Shown here piece after piece: positions 1 to 9,578 of a stretch of DNA of 57,238 bases. The translations under genes and the position numbers were made by a program. The first letter of the stretch is position 1, and each line of letters starts with the position of its first letter. Source of the stretch: Erwinia typographi (lineage in GTDB: Bacteria; Pseudomonadota; Gammaproteobacteria; Enterobacterales; Enterobacteriaceae); contig NZ_JRUQ01000056.1 in the NCBI RefSeq assembly GCF_000773975.1, positions 1 through 57,238 on the forward strand, read 5' to 3'. The notes beneath the pieces are model-generated. The model searched no databases, had not been told where the DNA came from, and saw only the letters and a program-made list of their open reading frames with translations.

Positions 1-102
1 CCAGAAGCGTTCTGGTGAGCGTCTGAGAGACGCAGACGATATTTTCAGCTTGTTAGCGGATTGATTTGCACGGCCGGAGATGGCGGTGTGAAAGACAGAA
101 TT
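1..102 (+). other. 23S-5S rRNA spacer
   Basis: This stretch matches the transcribed spacer between 23S and 5S rRNA of enterobacterial rrn operons, including the conserved AAAGACAGAATTTGCC-like junction that leads into 5S. The mature 23S end is outside the window. It shows that an rRNA operon is read rightward into the window. Confidence 0.8.
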
Positions 103-222
103 TGCCTGGCGGCTTTAGCGCGGTGGTCCCACCTGACCCCATGCCGAACTCAGAAGTGAAACGCCGTAGCGCCGATGGTAGTGTGGGGTCTCCCCATGCG
201 AGAGTAGGGAACTGCCAGGCAT
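103..222 (+). rRNA. rrf: 5S ribosomal RNA
   Basis: The 120-base segment begins TGCCTGGCGGC and ends GAACTGCCAGGCAT, and the two ends pair as helix I of 5S rRNA. The interior is almost identical to E. coli 5S rRNA (GCGGTGGTCCCACCTGACC and CCGATGGTAGTGTGGGGTC are both present). It is the last gene of an rrn operon. In E. coli the neighbour kgtP also lies next to a 5S gene (rrnG), so the location is conserved. Confidence 0.97.
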
Positions 223-234
223 CAAACAAGTAAG

Positions 235-261
235 AAGGCCACCCGGAAGGGTGGCCTTTTT
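235..261 (+). terminator. rrn operon terminator 1
   Basis: A perfect 10-bp stem (AAGGCCACCC / GGGTGGCCTT) with a GGAA loop is followed by a run of T. It sits 12 bases after 5S and is a typical rrn intrinsic terminator. Confidence 0.93.
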
Positions 262-312
262 GCGTTTAAGGCATCCCGGATCTGATGCATTCGGTGATTA
301 CAGGCCGTCACA

Positions 313-347
313 AAAAAGGCTCCGCGCTGACGCGCGGGGCCCTTTTG
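313..347 (+). terminator. rrn operon terminator 2
   Basis: A second GC-rich stem, GGCTCCGCGC / GCGCGGGGCC, lies between an A-run and CTTTTGTCTTTTG. Together with the first hairpin it forms the double terminator common after rRNA operons. Confidence 0.8.
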
Positions 348-506
348 TCTTTTGTCCTCTGGTTACTCTATAATCCAATCTGCTTCACAGTTCTATAACG
401 TCAATGCATAAAAAAATTCATTAACATCTTATCACCAGTGTTTACTGCCGACGGTTGTTTCACTTATATCGCTAATTATTAGCAAGGAATAAAAGAGGTT
501 AATTAT

Positions 507-1811
507 ATGGCAGATGCCACGTCAGAACGGCGGCCTGAAGGGACGGCCGAGACTATTACTCCGCGTCAACGAATCTGGGCAATTGTAGGCGCTTCCTCCG
601 GTAACCTGGTGGAGTGGTTTGACTTTTATGTTTATTCCTTCTGCTCGCTCTATTTTGCCCACGTTTTCTTCCCCAGTGGAAACCCCACCACACAGCTTCT
701 GCAAACGGCCGGTGTTTTCGCCGCGGGCTTTCTGATGCGTCCCATTGGAGGATGGCTGTTTGGCTATATCGGCGACAAGCATGGCCGTAAAAAATCGATG
801 CTCATTTCAGTCTGGATGATGTGCTTTGGCTCGCTGGTTATCGCCTGTTTGCCAGGTTATGACGCTATCGGCATCTGGGCACCCGCTCTGCTGCTGCTGG
901 CTCGCCTGTTCCAGGGGCTTTCAGTAGGCGGTGAATATGGCACCAGCGCAACCTATATGAGTGAGGTGGCGGTGGAGGGGAAAAAGGGATTCTATGCCTC
1001 CTTCCAGTATGTCACTTTGATCGGTGGACAGCTGATGGCCTTACTGACGGTGGTGATCCTACAGCAGATCCTGAATGACGAAGAGTTGCGCGCATGGGGC
1101 TGGCGTATTCCTTTCGCCCTCGGTGCCGTGTTGGCCATCGTTGCGCTTTATCTGCGGCGCTCGCTGAATGAAACCTCAGACCGTAAAACCCGTGAGCATA
1201 AAGATGCGGGATCGTTACGAGGACTGTGGAAGCACCGTCGCGCCTTTCTCATGGTGCTTGGCTTCACGGCGGGTGGTTCGCTGAGCTTCTACACTTTCAC
1301 GACGTATATGCAGAAGTATCTGGTGAACACCTCAGGAATGGATGCGAGAACGGCAAGTGCTTTAATGACGGCGGCACTGTTTATTTTTATGCTGGTGCAA
1401 CCGTTGATTGGCTCGCTTTCAGATAAAATTGGCCGGAGAAGCTCAATGCTGATCTTCGGTGGCCTGGCTGCGATCTGTACGGTTCCCGTTCTGACGCTGC
1501 TGCAAAACGTGACCAGCCCGTGGGTCGCCTTTGTACTGGTGATGATCTCGCTGCTGATTACCAGCTTCTATACCTCGATCAGCGGGATTCTGAAGGCGGA
1601 GATGTTTCCACCAGAAGTTCGTGCACTAGGGGTCGGGCTATCTTATGCCGTCGCCAATGCATTGTTCGGGGGGTCCGCTGAATACGTGGCGCTGTCGCTG
1701 AAAGCGGCCGGCAGTGAAACCAGCTTTTTCTGGTACGTTTCGGCGATGGGGGCCGTCGCGTTCCTGGTGTCGCTGATGCTGCACCGTAGAGGAAACGGCA
1801 TTAAGCTTTGA
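507..1811 (+). CDS. kgtP: 2-oxoglutarate/H+ symporter KgtP
   Basis: An inner-membrane carrier of the major facilitator superfamily (metabolite:H+ symporter branch) that takes up alpha-ketoglutarate. The 434 residues hold about 12 hydrophobic segments. The MFS loop 2-3 motif is visible at residues 87-95 (YIGDKHGRK) and its second-half counterpart appears as SDKIGRRSS near 310. The early segment [13 protein letters not shown] is characteristic of the KgtP/ProP branch. The ATG is preceded by AGAGG at a good distance. It lies alone between the rrn terminators and the convergent pssA, as in E. coli. Length agrees with E. coli KgtP (432). Confidence 0.95.
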   Translation: MADATSERRPEGTAETITPRQRIWAIVGASSGNLVEWFDFYVYSFCSLYFAHVFFPSGNPTTQLLQTAGVFAAGFLMRPIGGWLFGYIGDKHGRKKSMLISVWMMCFGSLVIACLPGYDAIGIWAPALLLLARLFQGLSVGGEYGTSATYMSEVAVEGKKGFYASFQYVTLIGGQLMALLTVVILQQILNDEELRAWGWRIPFALGAVLAIVALYLRRSLNETSDRKTREHKDAGSLRGLWKHRRAFLMVLGFTAGGSLSFYTFTTYMQKYLVNTSGMDARTASALMTAALFIFMLVQPLIGSLSDKIGRRSSMLIFGGLAAICTVPVLTLLQNVTSPWVAFVLVMISLLITSFYTSISGILKAEMFPPEVRALGVGLSYAVANALFGGSAEYVALSLKAAGSETSFFWYVSAMGAVAFLVSLMLHRRGNGIKL

Positions 1812-1840
1812 GTAGTGGCTAAGATTTCAGAGCCGCGCTT

Positions 1841-1870
1841 TTTGTAAAAGGCCCCGTTGTCGACGGGGCC
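1841..1870 (-). terminator. pssA terminator
   Basis: The stem GGCCCCGT / ACGGGGCC lies between the convergent kgtP and pssA. Read leftward it is followed by a T-rich tract (CTTTTACAAAAA), so it mainly serves pssA. Confidence 0.75.
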
Positions 1871-1885
1871 AGAAAGGGGCGGGAA

Positions 1886-3244
1886 TCAGAGAATTCGGCT
1901 AATCAGCCTGTCGATGCGGATACGACGTAGTCGGCGGATTAGCTTACGAACTTTTAGCGGATAATCGGCAATACTTTCCAGATCGCGGAAATGCTGCACC
2001 ACGGTTGTGTTCTCGCGGATTAAGCTGAGTTCCCGGCTGGTTTGCCCGGTGAGTTGCTGAAGCGGATCGTGGATCAGCACCGCATTCTCCAGGTCCAGGC
2101 GCCAGGCGCGAGGGTTAAGGTTATTCCCGGTGATCAGCAGCCACTCATCATCGACCCACATGCCTTTGAGGTGGTAGCTGTTCTCACCATCTTTCCAGAG
2201 CCTCACCGTCAGCTGTCCATTCGTAACATAGTACTGCAGACGACTAAGGAAGCGGCGGAGGTTGATCTCGTACAGATAAGGCAGCGCCCCGATGATTTTG
2301 AACGGCTGATCCTCTGGAATATAGAAGTCGTTAGCCGTTTTATCACCGACGATGATCTCAACCTCTCTTCCCTGACGCAGCAGCCAGATAATGTTACGCA
2401 CCAGAATCGCCGGCATATTGAAGTAGGGCGTGCAGAGCGTGAGCTTCTGCTCGGCGCAGGGCATCAGATGATAGATGGTTTTGTTCAGCAGGCTGCGTCT
2501 GCCCAGGCCGACCAGCGGCGTGACAGCCAGCTGCTCATTGTTGGCATCGCCCTTAAAATCATAATCAAATCCGCGCAGATCCTGGCGAAACTGGCGGGTT
2601 TCGTTTTTTATTTCCGGGCTTTTCGGGCGCTCATGCCGATCCAACCGGTGGACGGCTTCAGCCTGAATGAGGTTTTTCTCTATCCAGTCGAACATGGTGT
2701 CGGCGAGCGTAGTATTGGCAATCAGCTGGTAGCGGTCATAGCGATATTTGTCATGCTGATGGAGGTAGACATCGTTCAGACTTGCGCCGGTATAAAATAG
2801 CGTGTCATCAATGATCGAGCCTTTAAGATGCAGCACGCCCAGCGCTTCGCGGGTGTTGACCGGCACGCCGTAAACGGCAATATGGATCTCAGGATGCGCG
2901 TCGGCCAGCTCACAATACCAGTCGGCATTGGTGGCGCCGCGCTTCGCGCCAATACGCCCTCGCTGAGCGCGATGCCAGTCAACCAGGACCCGGACATCCA
3001 GCGTCGGGCGGCGGCGTTTGGCTTCATACAGCGCGTTAAGGATGCTGCGGCCACCGTCATCATTTTCCAGATAGAGCGCCACAATGCAGATGCGTTGAGT
3101 GGCACCGGCAATTTTCTCGAGCAGGGTCTGACGGAAATCTGTTGCTGAATACAGCGTGGTGAAATCATCAGCCGACTGAGACAGTTTGGGCAGTTGCGCA
3201 AGGTGCTGTTGGTGTTTGTTACGTTTGAATTTAGACAACATCAC
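1886..3244 (-). CDS. pssA: CDP-diacylglycerol-serine O-phosphatidyltransferase
   Basis: Phosphatidylserine synthase: it joins serine to CDP-diacylglycerol, the committed step to phosphatidylethanolamine. It belongs to the phospholipase D superfamily and acts at the inner membrane surface. The two HKD-type active sites are seen at residues 139-147 (HLKGSIIDD) and around 358-366 (HLKGMWVDD). The basic C-terminus (KVRKLIRRLRRIRIDRLI) would bind acidic lipid. The 452 residues match E. coli PssA (451) almost end to end. A second ATG one codon in (3241) is equally possible and agrees with the E. coli start MLSKFKRNK. Confidence 0.97.
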   Translation of the reverse strand: MMLSKFKRNKHQQHLAQLPKLSQSADDFTTLYSATDFRQTLLEKIAGATQRICIVALYLENDDGGRSILNALYEAKRRRPTLDVRVLVDWHRAQRGRIGAKRGATNADWYCELADAHPEIHIAVYGVPVNTREALGVLHLKGSIIDDTLFYTGASLNDVYLHQHDKYRYDRYQLIANTTLADTMFDWIEKNLIQAEAVHRLDRHERPKSPEIKNETRQFRQDLRGFDYDFKGDANNEQLAVTPLVGLGRRSLLNKTIYHLMPCAEQKLTLCTPYFNMPAILVRNIIWLLRQGREVEIIVGDKTANDFYIPEDQPFKIIGALPYLYEINLRRFLSRLQYYVTNGQLTVRLWKDGENSYHLKGMWVDDEWLLITGNNLNPRAWRLDLENAVLIHDPLQQLTGQTSRELSLIRENTTVVQHFRDLESIADYPLKVRKLIRRLRRIRIDRLISRIL

Positions 3245-3358
3245 AGTGCGTTTCTTCTCTGTTCATGGAATGGCCTTTTGCCATAAAATCATCACTCTAA
3301 CCGCGAATAATACCATTAGTTAGCCGCGATAGTTTTAGTTTTACGTTTCCAGACATTA

Positions 3359-6010
3359 TCAGGGGGCGGAAAGCGGCAGCGACAGGCCAACAATGCCATC
3401 CTCAATCTGCACGTCAACCGCAAATCCCAACTTGCGCGCCAGGGTTATCATGCCCTGATTCCCCGGCATCGTGATGCCGTTCAGCTGCTGTAGCCCGTGC
3501 TGACGGGTATAGATAATCATCTTCTCCAGCAGGCGGCGGCCCAGCCCCAGCCCCTTGAGGTCAGAACGCACCAGCACCGAGAACTCCGCATCCACGTTGT
3601 CGGCATCGGAAATGGCACGGGTCACGCCAATAATCTCTTCGCTGCCATTATGCTGGCGTACCGCTACAATCGCCATCTCTCGATCGTAGTCGATCTGCGT
3701 CATGTTAGCCAAATCGTCATGAGTGAACTCATTGATCTCACTGAAATAGCGATAGTAAAGATCCTCTTTAGTCACCCGATCGATAAACTGCCTCAGCAGA
3801 GGTTCGTCCTCAGGCAGGATCGGTCTGAACAGACAGCTTTCACCATTTTTAAGCTCTACCCGCTCCTCAAGGGCGTGAGGATAGGGACGAATTGCCAGGC
3901 GGGCTTCAGGATCGCCTGCGAAGTCAGCCAGCTGCATAGTCACATCCAGTAGTGAAAATTCGCTGCCTGCCGCCAGCAGAGGATGAATATCCAGCCGGAC
4001 AATCTCCGGGCAGTCGACGATCAGGTTAGAGACCTGAACCAGGACCTGACTGATTCCGGCGATATCAAGCGGCTGAAGCGCGCTTCTGCTACGGATTTTG
4101 CCACCCTTGATCGCCCGGATCACCAGATAGCGAGCCAATGTCATGTTGAGCGGCGGCAGGGCAACCACCGCCTGCTTGTCTGCCTGCCACTCAATGCCTC
4201 CCTCTCCCAGCATAATCATCGGGCCGAATACCGGGTCCTGCTCGACAACGACCCGTAACTCCTGCGCACCGGCGCGATTAGCCATGCTCTGCACCAGCAG
4301 ACCATGAATGCTGGCCTGCGGCCAGGCCAGCTTTACCCTGTCGATTATCGCTTCGGCCGCCTGCTGAACTTCACTGGCGGTGCGCAGATAGAGCATGACG
4401 CCCTGGACTTCAGATTTATGCGGGATATCGGGCGAGCGCAGCTTCAGCGCCACGGGATAGCCAATCTGTCCGGCGATATGCACCGCTTCGGCGCTGTCGC
4501 TGGCAATCCAGGTCGGCAGAGTATTTAAGCCATAGGCTTGCAGGATCGCCCGCACTTCGTGGGTATCCAGCGTGGTTGCCCCCTCATCCAGCGCCCTGCG
4601 GATCAGCTGGTGCGCCTCGGCGGTATTGGCCGTCAGGTTGGCTGGCAACGCAGGCGTCTCACGCAGCTGCTTCTGATTGCGGCGATATTCCACCATATGC
4701 ATAAAGGCGGTTACCGTACCCTCAGGGGTGCGGTAGGTTGGGATCCCCGCCTCGCTGAATAGCCTGCGTGCGTCCAGCGAAGAAAACTCACCGCACCAGT
4801 TGGTTAGCAGGGAAACCTGTCTGGCTCGCGGATGCTTTAAAATAGTTTCGATCAGCCGCTGCGCCGTCAGCGTGGCCGGGGCGACAGCGCTGGGCGCATG
4901 GATAATCATCAGGGCGTCAATATCGGAGCAGTCCAGCAGCCGTGAGACAACCTGCAGATAGCGCTCCGGCGTGGCATCGTCTTTGAGATCTAACGGATTG
5001 CCCGCGCTTATCTCTTCAGGCAAAAGGCGTTGCAGGTCAGTAAGTAATTCCTCACTTAACGTTGCCAGCCGCCCGTTTCTCGCCTCCAGCGCATCCAGCG
5101 CCAGCGCCGCGGGCGCCGCGCCGTTGCTGATAATCATCAGTCGCTCGCCGCGCAGGGGGCGCATATGGCTGAGCGTTTCCACCGCAGAAAACAGTTCGTG
5201 GGTATCCTGTACGCGCAGCAGCCCCGCGCGCTGGATTGCCGCATCCCAGGCCGCATCAAGGCCCGCATGGGTTTTCAACAGCCGCTGCGCCTGCTGGCTG
5301 CGGCCGCTTTTGATGACGAGGATCGGCTTGTTTCTGGCTGCGCTGCGGGCCGCTGAAACAAAACGTCGGGCGTCGCTGAGGTGTTCGAGGTAGAGCAGGA
5401 TTGCGCTGGTTTTGCCATCCCTTGCCAGGAAGTCCAGCAGATCATCGGCATCAATATCCAGGCTGTCTCCCAGCGCGATAAACCAGGAGAACCCCAGCTG
5501 TCTCTGTTGCGCCCAGTCAAGGATAGTGTTGGAGACGGCAGCGGACTGAGAGATGAAGGCCAGCTTTCCCTGCTGAATGGGAACCGGTGAAAAGCTGGCG
5601 TTAAGGCCCTGCCACGGCGCCAGCAACCCGAGGCTGTTCGGGCCGAGCAAACGGATTTGCCACTCGCTGGCGCATCGCTTCAGCTCGTCAAGCTGGCTGG
5701 CCGGCGCAGAGAGAATAATGCAGGCCTTACAGCCTCGCTCCCCCAGCGCTTTCAACAGTTCCATGTTCCGGCTGGCGTGCGTGCAGAGGACAGCGAGGTC
5801 AGGAGAGAGAGGCAGACTGGCGATATCCGGCCAGGTAAGCACGCCGCATACGGCTTTGTACTTAGGATTGACCGGTAGGATCGGGCCGTTAAAACCGCCC
5901 GCAAGCAGGTTGCGCATCATCAGATAGCCCGCGCGCTCCGGCCGCGATGAGGCACCGATCACCGCAATAGATTTGGGTCTTAACAGGGCTTCTAATCCGC
6001 GCTGGCTCAT
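3359..6010 (-). CDS. patZ: protein lysine acetyltransferase PatZ (Pat/YfiQ)
   Basis: A large GNAT acetyltransferase that acetylates lysines of metabolic enzymes such as acetyl-CoA synthetase. The 883 residues show the expected order: a CoA-binding Rossmann domain (IAVIGASSRPERAG near residue 15), a succinyl-CoA-ligase-like part, an ATP-grasp-like part (about 490-690, KLRSPDIPHKSEVQGV), then a C-terminal GNAT domain from about 730, with the acetyl-CoA loop GLGLGRRLLEKMI near 830. The ligase-like part is regulatory in this family. The start has CAGGAG seven bases upstream. It sits between pssA and the lipoprotein gene, near its E. coli position. Confidence 0.95.
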   Translation of the reverse strand: MSQRGLEALLRPKSIAVIGASSRPERAGYLMMRNLLAGGFNGPILPVNPKYKAVCGVLTWPDIASLPLSPDLAVLCTHASRNMELLKALGERGCKACIILSAPASQLDELKRCASEWQIRLLGPNSLGLLAPWQGLNASFSPVPIQQGKLAFISQSAAVSNTILDWAQQRQLGFSWFIALGDSLDIDADDLLDFLARDGKTSAILLYLEHLSDARRFVSAARSAARNKPILVIKSGRSQQAQRLLKTHAGLDAAWDAAIQRAGLLRVQDTHELFSAVETLSHMRPLRGERLMIISNGAAPAALALDALEARNGRLATLSEELLTDLQRLLPEEISAGNPLDLKDDATPERYLQVVSRLLDCSDIDALMIIHAPSAVAPATLTAQRLIETILKHPRARQVSLLTNWCGEFSSLDARRLFSEAGIPTYRTPEGTVTAFMHMVEYRRNQKQLRETPALPANLTANTAEAHQLIRRALDEGATTLDTHEVRAILQAYGLNTLPTWIASDSAEAVHIAGQIGYPVALKLRSPDIPHKSEVQGVMLYLRTASEVQQAAEAIIDRVKLAWPQASIHGLLVQSMANRAGAQELRVVVEQDPVFGPMIMLGEGGIEWQADKQAVVALPPLNMTLARYLVIRAIKGGKIRSRSALQPLDIAGISQVLVQVSNLIVDCPEIVRLDIHPLLAAGSEFSLLDVTMQLADFAGDPEARLAIRPYPHALEERVELKNGESCLFRPILPEDEPLLRQFIDRVTKEDLYYRYFSEINEFTHDDLANMTQIDYDREMAIVAVRQHNGSEEIIGVTRAISDADNVDAEFSVLVRSDLKGLGLGRRLLEKMIIYTRQHGLQQLNGITMPGNQGMITLARKLGFAVDVQIEDGIVGLSLPLSAP

Positions 6011-6061
6011 TTCTGGCTCCTGACGCCTGATACATACTTTGATTTTAAATGTTTTTTACCT

Positions 6062-6868
6062 TTATTGCTGGGGCTGTGTCGCGCTTATTACTTCGGGCGA
6101 GCGTAAACTTAAAATTTCTGCCAAATCCCAGCGCTTAAGGTGGCCAACGTAGCTGAGTTTCATGGGCGTTCTGTAAGCTGATACATCTCCATCGCGCAGA
6201 TGTAATAAATCCCCTGGGCTCATCCATTGTGCCTCACCGCTGAAGAGCGGCGCGCCAGCAGCGGTAAAAGCAGACAGAACAAACTCTGAGCAGAAAAAGG
6301 TCGGTTGGTCGGATGCCACAGTGACATCGGAGGAAAGCTGAACGGTCGCGAGCATTGTCAGGCAGCGATCTCTGAATGTTGCATTGGTCAGGGGAAGCTC
6401 GCAGATACGCCTGGTAATCATAAAAGGAGCAAACATCACGATACCTTTATAATTATACTTTTGCCCCTGCTGAGCGAGAGCGTAATCACGGACGATCTGG
6501 GTTTGCTCTTCGCTCAGGTTATTCCTGCGGAGCGCAAGAAAGTTATTACTTTCAGCGATAGCTTCTGCAAGAGAAATAATCTTTACACCGCCCCCCACGG
6601 CTTCTGCTACCTGATGATTGCCAATGTACAAAGAGGCATGACTGACGCCGCTGAAGCTAAAAAGACGTATTCCCCATGAGGTGAGCGTGGTGGAAGAGGA
6701 GAGAAGGATATCTCCGGCTCTAAGTGATGAAATGTCTATCATCTTTACTGACTTAGCGCTTGAGGTTCGCGGGGACTGTACGACAATTTGGGGTTTGCTG
6801 TGGGTGGATATGTCGGTGCTGCACCCGGCGGCGATCAATGCCAACAGCATTACAATAACTTGCTTCAT
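6062..6868 (-). CDS. lipoprotein with YiiX-type permuted NlpC/P60 (papain-fold) hydrolase domain
   Basis: The start at 6868 is chosen because AGGGAAG lies six bases upstream and the protein then begins with a lipoprotein signal (MKQVIVMLLALIAAGC, lipobox LIAAGC); an ATG 18 bases earlier has no ribosome site. The mature part contains the circularly permuted papain-like signature: a His in GVSHASLYIG (after LRAGDILLSS) and a later Cys in FFCSEFVLSAF, as in the YiiX/YebB_orthopox family of amidases or lipid hydrolases. It would be anchored in the envelope. The substrate is unknown. E. coli has the unrelated yfiM in this neighbourhood, so the gene is a lineage-specific neighbour. Confidence 0.75.
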   Translation of the reverse strand: MKQVIVMLLALIAAGCSTDISTHSKPQIVVQSPRTSSAKSVKMIDISSLRAGDILLSSSTTLTSWGIRLFSFSGVSHASLYIGNHQVAEAVGGGVKIISLAEAIAESNNFLALRRNNLSEEQTQIVRDYALAQQGQKYNYKGIVMFAPFMITRRICELPLTNATFRDRCLTMLATVQLSSDVTVASDQPTFFCSEFVLSAFTAAGAPLFSGEAQWMSPGDLLHLRDGDVSAYRTPMKLSYVGHLKRWDLAEILSLRSPEVISATQPQQ

Positions 6869-6965
6869 GACTGTCTTCCCTGTCATTTAGTGGCTCACTG
6901 CCATTGAAGGGAGAATGGTATAGCAATTCTCCCTGACGGTTAAAATGATTAAATTTTTTCGTGAA

Positions 6966-7658
6966 TCATGTCACATCCGCACGTTGAGCTGTGGACCGCT
7001 GCGGTTTACCGGCAAGGTAGCGCTGGCGGAACAGGTCGAAATGCCGGAACAGCGCTTCGCCTGCCACCACGTCACCTGCCTGTAAAAGTAGCTCGGCGGC
7101 CACCTCGGCGGTGCAGTGCTGGCCTTTTGCATGGACTTTACGCAGCTGATAGTTTGAGGGTTTGGTCAGCGTCAGCGACATCACCGGCAGGGCATCCAGC
7201 CAGGGACTTTTACGAAACATCTTGCGCGCTTCGGTCCAGGTGCCATCAAGCATAATAAAAAGAGGCGGCTTACCGGCTAGCGGCGGCTGATTGAGCACCG
7301 GGCGGCCTGCCTCCGCATAAGATGCGGGGAAAACCACCACGGGCTGTATGGTTGGGTCCTGCACGGCGCTCAGCAGCGCCGGGTCTGGCTCGGTACGCGA
7401 CCAGCCAAATGCCTGAGTCTCGGGGAGAATATCGGCAATCAGCCGACCGGTATTGCTGGGCTTCAACGGCTCAGTGTCGAACATAACCAGACAAAAACGG
7501 CTGCGAGCTTGCTGTGGGCGCAGCGTTTCGCACAGACAGTTCTTTTCAGGCAGCAGACAGCGCTGGCAGCGAAGCGTGCGGTTCCCTCGGGCAAGAAAAG
7601 GGCGGGTGGCGCGGGCAAGTCGCTCGGCGCGCAGGCGCAGGACGGCATTTTCAGTCAT
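6966..7658 (-). CDS. tapT: tRNA-uridine 3-(3-amino-3-carboxypropyl)transferase TapT (DTW domain)
   Basis: TapT (YfiP) adds the aminocarboxypropyl group of S-adenosylmethionine to U47 of tRNAs (acp3U47). The 230 residues begin MTENAV as in E. coli YfiP. The zinc-type cysteines are in CQRCLLPEKNCLC near residue 30, and the family signature is DGTWTEARKMFRKS near 138. Order with trxC and patZ is as in E. coli. The upstream ribosome site is weak. The C-terminal 25 residues diverge from the E. coli protein. Confidence 0.9.
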   Translation of the reverse strand: MTENAVLRLRAERLARATRPFLARGNRTLRCQRCLLPEKNCLCETLRPQQARSRFCLVMFDTEPLKPSNTGRLIADILPETQAFGWSRTEPDPALLSAVQDPTIQPVVVFPASYAEAGRPVLNQPPLAGKPPLFIMLDGTWTEARKMFRKSPWLDALPVMSLTLTKPSNYQLRKVHAKGQHCTAEVAAELLLQAGDVVAGEALFRHFDLFRQRYLAGKPQRSTAQRADVT

Positions 7659-7742
7659 GGACGCTAATCTGAGGAAAACCCCATTCTAGCGGAAACGGCG
7701 GGGGAGAAGTAGTGGCCAGGCAAGCCTGACCACCGTGGGCTG

Positions 7743-8162
7743 TCAGAGGTTTTCGTCCAGCCACTCATTGAACGGCGCTTTTGGCATCGCGCCATTGAGC
7801 ATGTCGACCATCTGGCCTTTTTTGAATACCATAATAGTAGGAATACTGCGAATGCGGAAACGGGCGCTAAGCTCCGGCTCGGATTCGGTATTCACCTTAA
7901 TAAAGCGCACTTTACTGCTGCGCTCTTCCGCGACATTTTCATAAACCGGCGCGAAATTGACGCAGGGACCACACCACGGCGCCCAGAAGTCGACCACCAC
8001 CGGCAAGTCATCCTGCAAATATTTATCCAGCGTCTCGGCGGTAGCATTGATCACCTCGCCGTCAAACAGAGCGCCGCCACAGCGACCGCATTTCGCGCCT
8101 TCAGTAATACGCTCTGGCGGAACGCGATTCGTCGCCTGACAAGAAGCACAAACCGTATTCAT
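7743..8162 (-). CDS. trxC: thioredoxin 2 TrxC
   Basis: A cytosolic zinc-binding thioredoxin, induced by OxyR in E. coli, that reduces protein disulfides. The 139 residues equal the E. coli length. Zinc ligands C5, C8, C25 and C28 are present (CASC, CGRC), followed by the thioredoxin fold with the WCGPC redox site at 63-67 and the cis-proline SIPT. The start at 8162 is set by GAGGTGA just upstream and the conserved MNTVC beginning; a start 33 bases earlier is in frame but unlikely. Confidence 0.95.
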   Translation of the reverse strand: MNTVCASCQATNRVPPERITEGAKCGRCGGALFDGEVINATAETLDKYLQDDLPVVVDFWAPWCGPCVNFAPVYENVAEERSSKVRFIKVNTESEPELSARFRIRSIPTIMVFKKGQMVDMLNGAMPKAPFNEWLDENL

Positions 8163-8437
8163 TGATTCACCTCGGTGCTGGTTAGGGGTAAGCATTTACT
8201 TACCGCATTCCTGAGTAAAACTGCTCATAATTATGCGTGTGCTTGTCGTTTGTCACAAAGAGATTTGTTCGATGGGTATAATAGGCAGTGGCTCACAGCA
8301 TTTTCAGCCCTTAAGCCCGGGGGACGACAGCCATCTGCCCGGATAACGCGCATAACGCGGTTTTAGTTGAAGTTGATAGCTAAGCGCCGCCACATCAGGT
8401 ACTCTGCGCGCTTCGCGCTCAGCCAGGTGGAGGGAAA

Positions 8438-9472
8438 ATGAACGACGAATTTAAAGGTAAAAGCGGAAAAGTCAAAGTGATGTATGTCCGCGGTGATGAC
8501 GAGAGCAGTAAAAGCGGGCAAAACCCCCGCACCGGTAAGGGCGGACCTCGTCAGGATGGCAGTCGTCGTCCTTCACGTAACGCAGAGAACAGGCCGCCGC
8601 GTGGCGGGCGCGATCGCGAGGTAGCACCTGGTGAATCGCCATGGCGTACGGTTTCACGTACGCCGTCTGCTACTGATGACAGCAAGCCGGATCACGGCGG
8701 CATCAGCGGTAAAAGCTATATTGACCCGGAGCAGATCCGACGTCAGCGGATGGAAGAGACGCGTGTATATGGCGAAAATGCCTGCCAGGCGCTGTTTCAG
8801 AGCCGTCCTGACTGCATTGTCCGCGCCTGGTTTGTCCAGGAAGTGACCCCGCGTTTTCGCGAGGCGCTGAAGTGGATGGCGGCTAACCGTAAGGCTTATC
8901 ATGTGGTGGATGAGGCCGAACTGGCTAAAGCGTCCGGTACTGAACACCACGGCGGAGTTTGCTTCCTGATCAAAAAACGCTCCGGGATGCCGGTCGGCGA
9001 ATGGCTGGCTGGCGCGGGTGAGAAAGACTGCGTGGTGGCGCTGGAGCAGATTGGGAATCCGCACAACCTGGGCGGCATGATGCGCAGCTGTGCGCACTTC
9101 GGCGCGAAAGGGCTGTTGGTAGATGATGCCTCTTTGCTGGAGTCCGGCGCCGCCGTGCGAACCGCAGAAGGCGGAGCGGAGCACGTTCAGGCGATCAGCG
9201 GCGAAAGCTTTGCTGCCGGACTTACCGCCTTCCGTAACGCAGGCTATACCATCGTAACAACCTCAAGCCATAAAGGAACGCCGTTAGCTCAGGCTGAACT
9301 GCCGGCTAAAATGGTTCTGGTGCTGGGACAGGAGAGCGATGGTCTGTCAGACAGTACGTGGCAGCAGGGCGATCTGAGCGTTTCTATTGGCGGGACCGGT
9401 AATGTGGAAAGCCTGAACGTTTCGGTAGCCACCGGTATTCTTCTTGCCGAATGGTGGCGTCAGAACGCATAA
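8438..9472 (+). CDS. yfiF: SpoU-family tRNA/rRNA 2'-O-methyltransferase YfiF
   Basis: A SPOUT-class RNA methyltransferase. The 344 residues comprise a basic, low-complexity N-terminal arm (residues 1-95, rich in R, G, P and D), a substrate-binding domain ([14 protein letters not shown]) and a C-terminal SpoU domain with the knot motifs [26 protein letters not shown] and [12 protein letters not shown]. Close in sequence and length to E. coli YfiF (345). GTGGAGGG precedes the ATG. It is divergent from trxC, as in E. coli. The precise target nucleotide is not evident from sequence. Confidence 0.93.
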   Translation: MNDEFKGKSGKVKVMYVRGDDESSKSGQNPRTGKGGPRQDGSRRPSRNAENRPPRGGRDREVAPGESPWRTVSRTPSATDDSKPDHGGISGKSYIDPEQIRRQRMEETRVYGENACQALFQSRPDCIVRAWFVQEVTPRFREALKWMAANRKAYHVVDEAELAKASGTEHHGGVCFLIKKRSGMPVGEWLAGAGEKDCVVALEQIGNPHNLGGMMRSCAHFGAKGLLVDDASLLESGAAVRTAEGGAEHVQAISGESFAAGLTAFRNAGYTIVTTSSHKGTPLAQAELPAKMVLVLGQESDGLSDSTWQQGDLSVSIGGTGNVESLNVSVATGILLAEWWRQNA

Positions 9473-9488
9473 GCGTGATGACAAAAGA

Positions 9489-9525
9489 AAAGCCAGTCAG
9501 TTAATCGCTGACTGGCTTTTTTTAT
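9489..9525 (+). terminator. bidirectional terminator between yfiF and the acyltransferase
   Basis: A perfect 12-bp stem (AAAGCCAGTCAG / CTGACTGGCTTT) has a T-run on its right side and an A-rich (T-rich on the other strand) flank on its left. It separates convergent genes. Confidence 0.92.
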
Positions 9526-9578
9526 TGCCTCCAGGAAGTCCCGGTTAAGGCTCCTTAACTGGCGCTGCGCCCGTTATC

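Noticed and set aside
2042..2800. A 252-codon plus-strand frame across pssA
   Set aside because: Antisense shadow of pssA, which matches E. coli PssA throughout.
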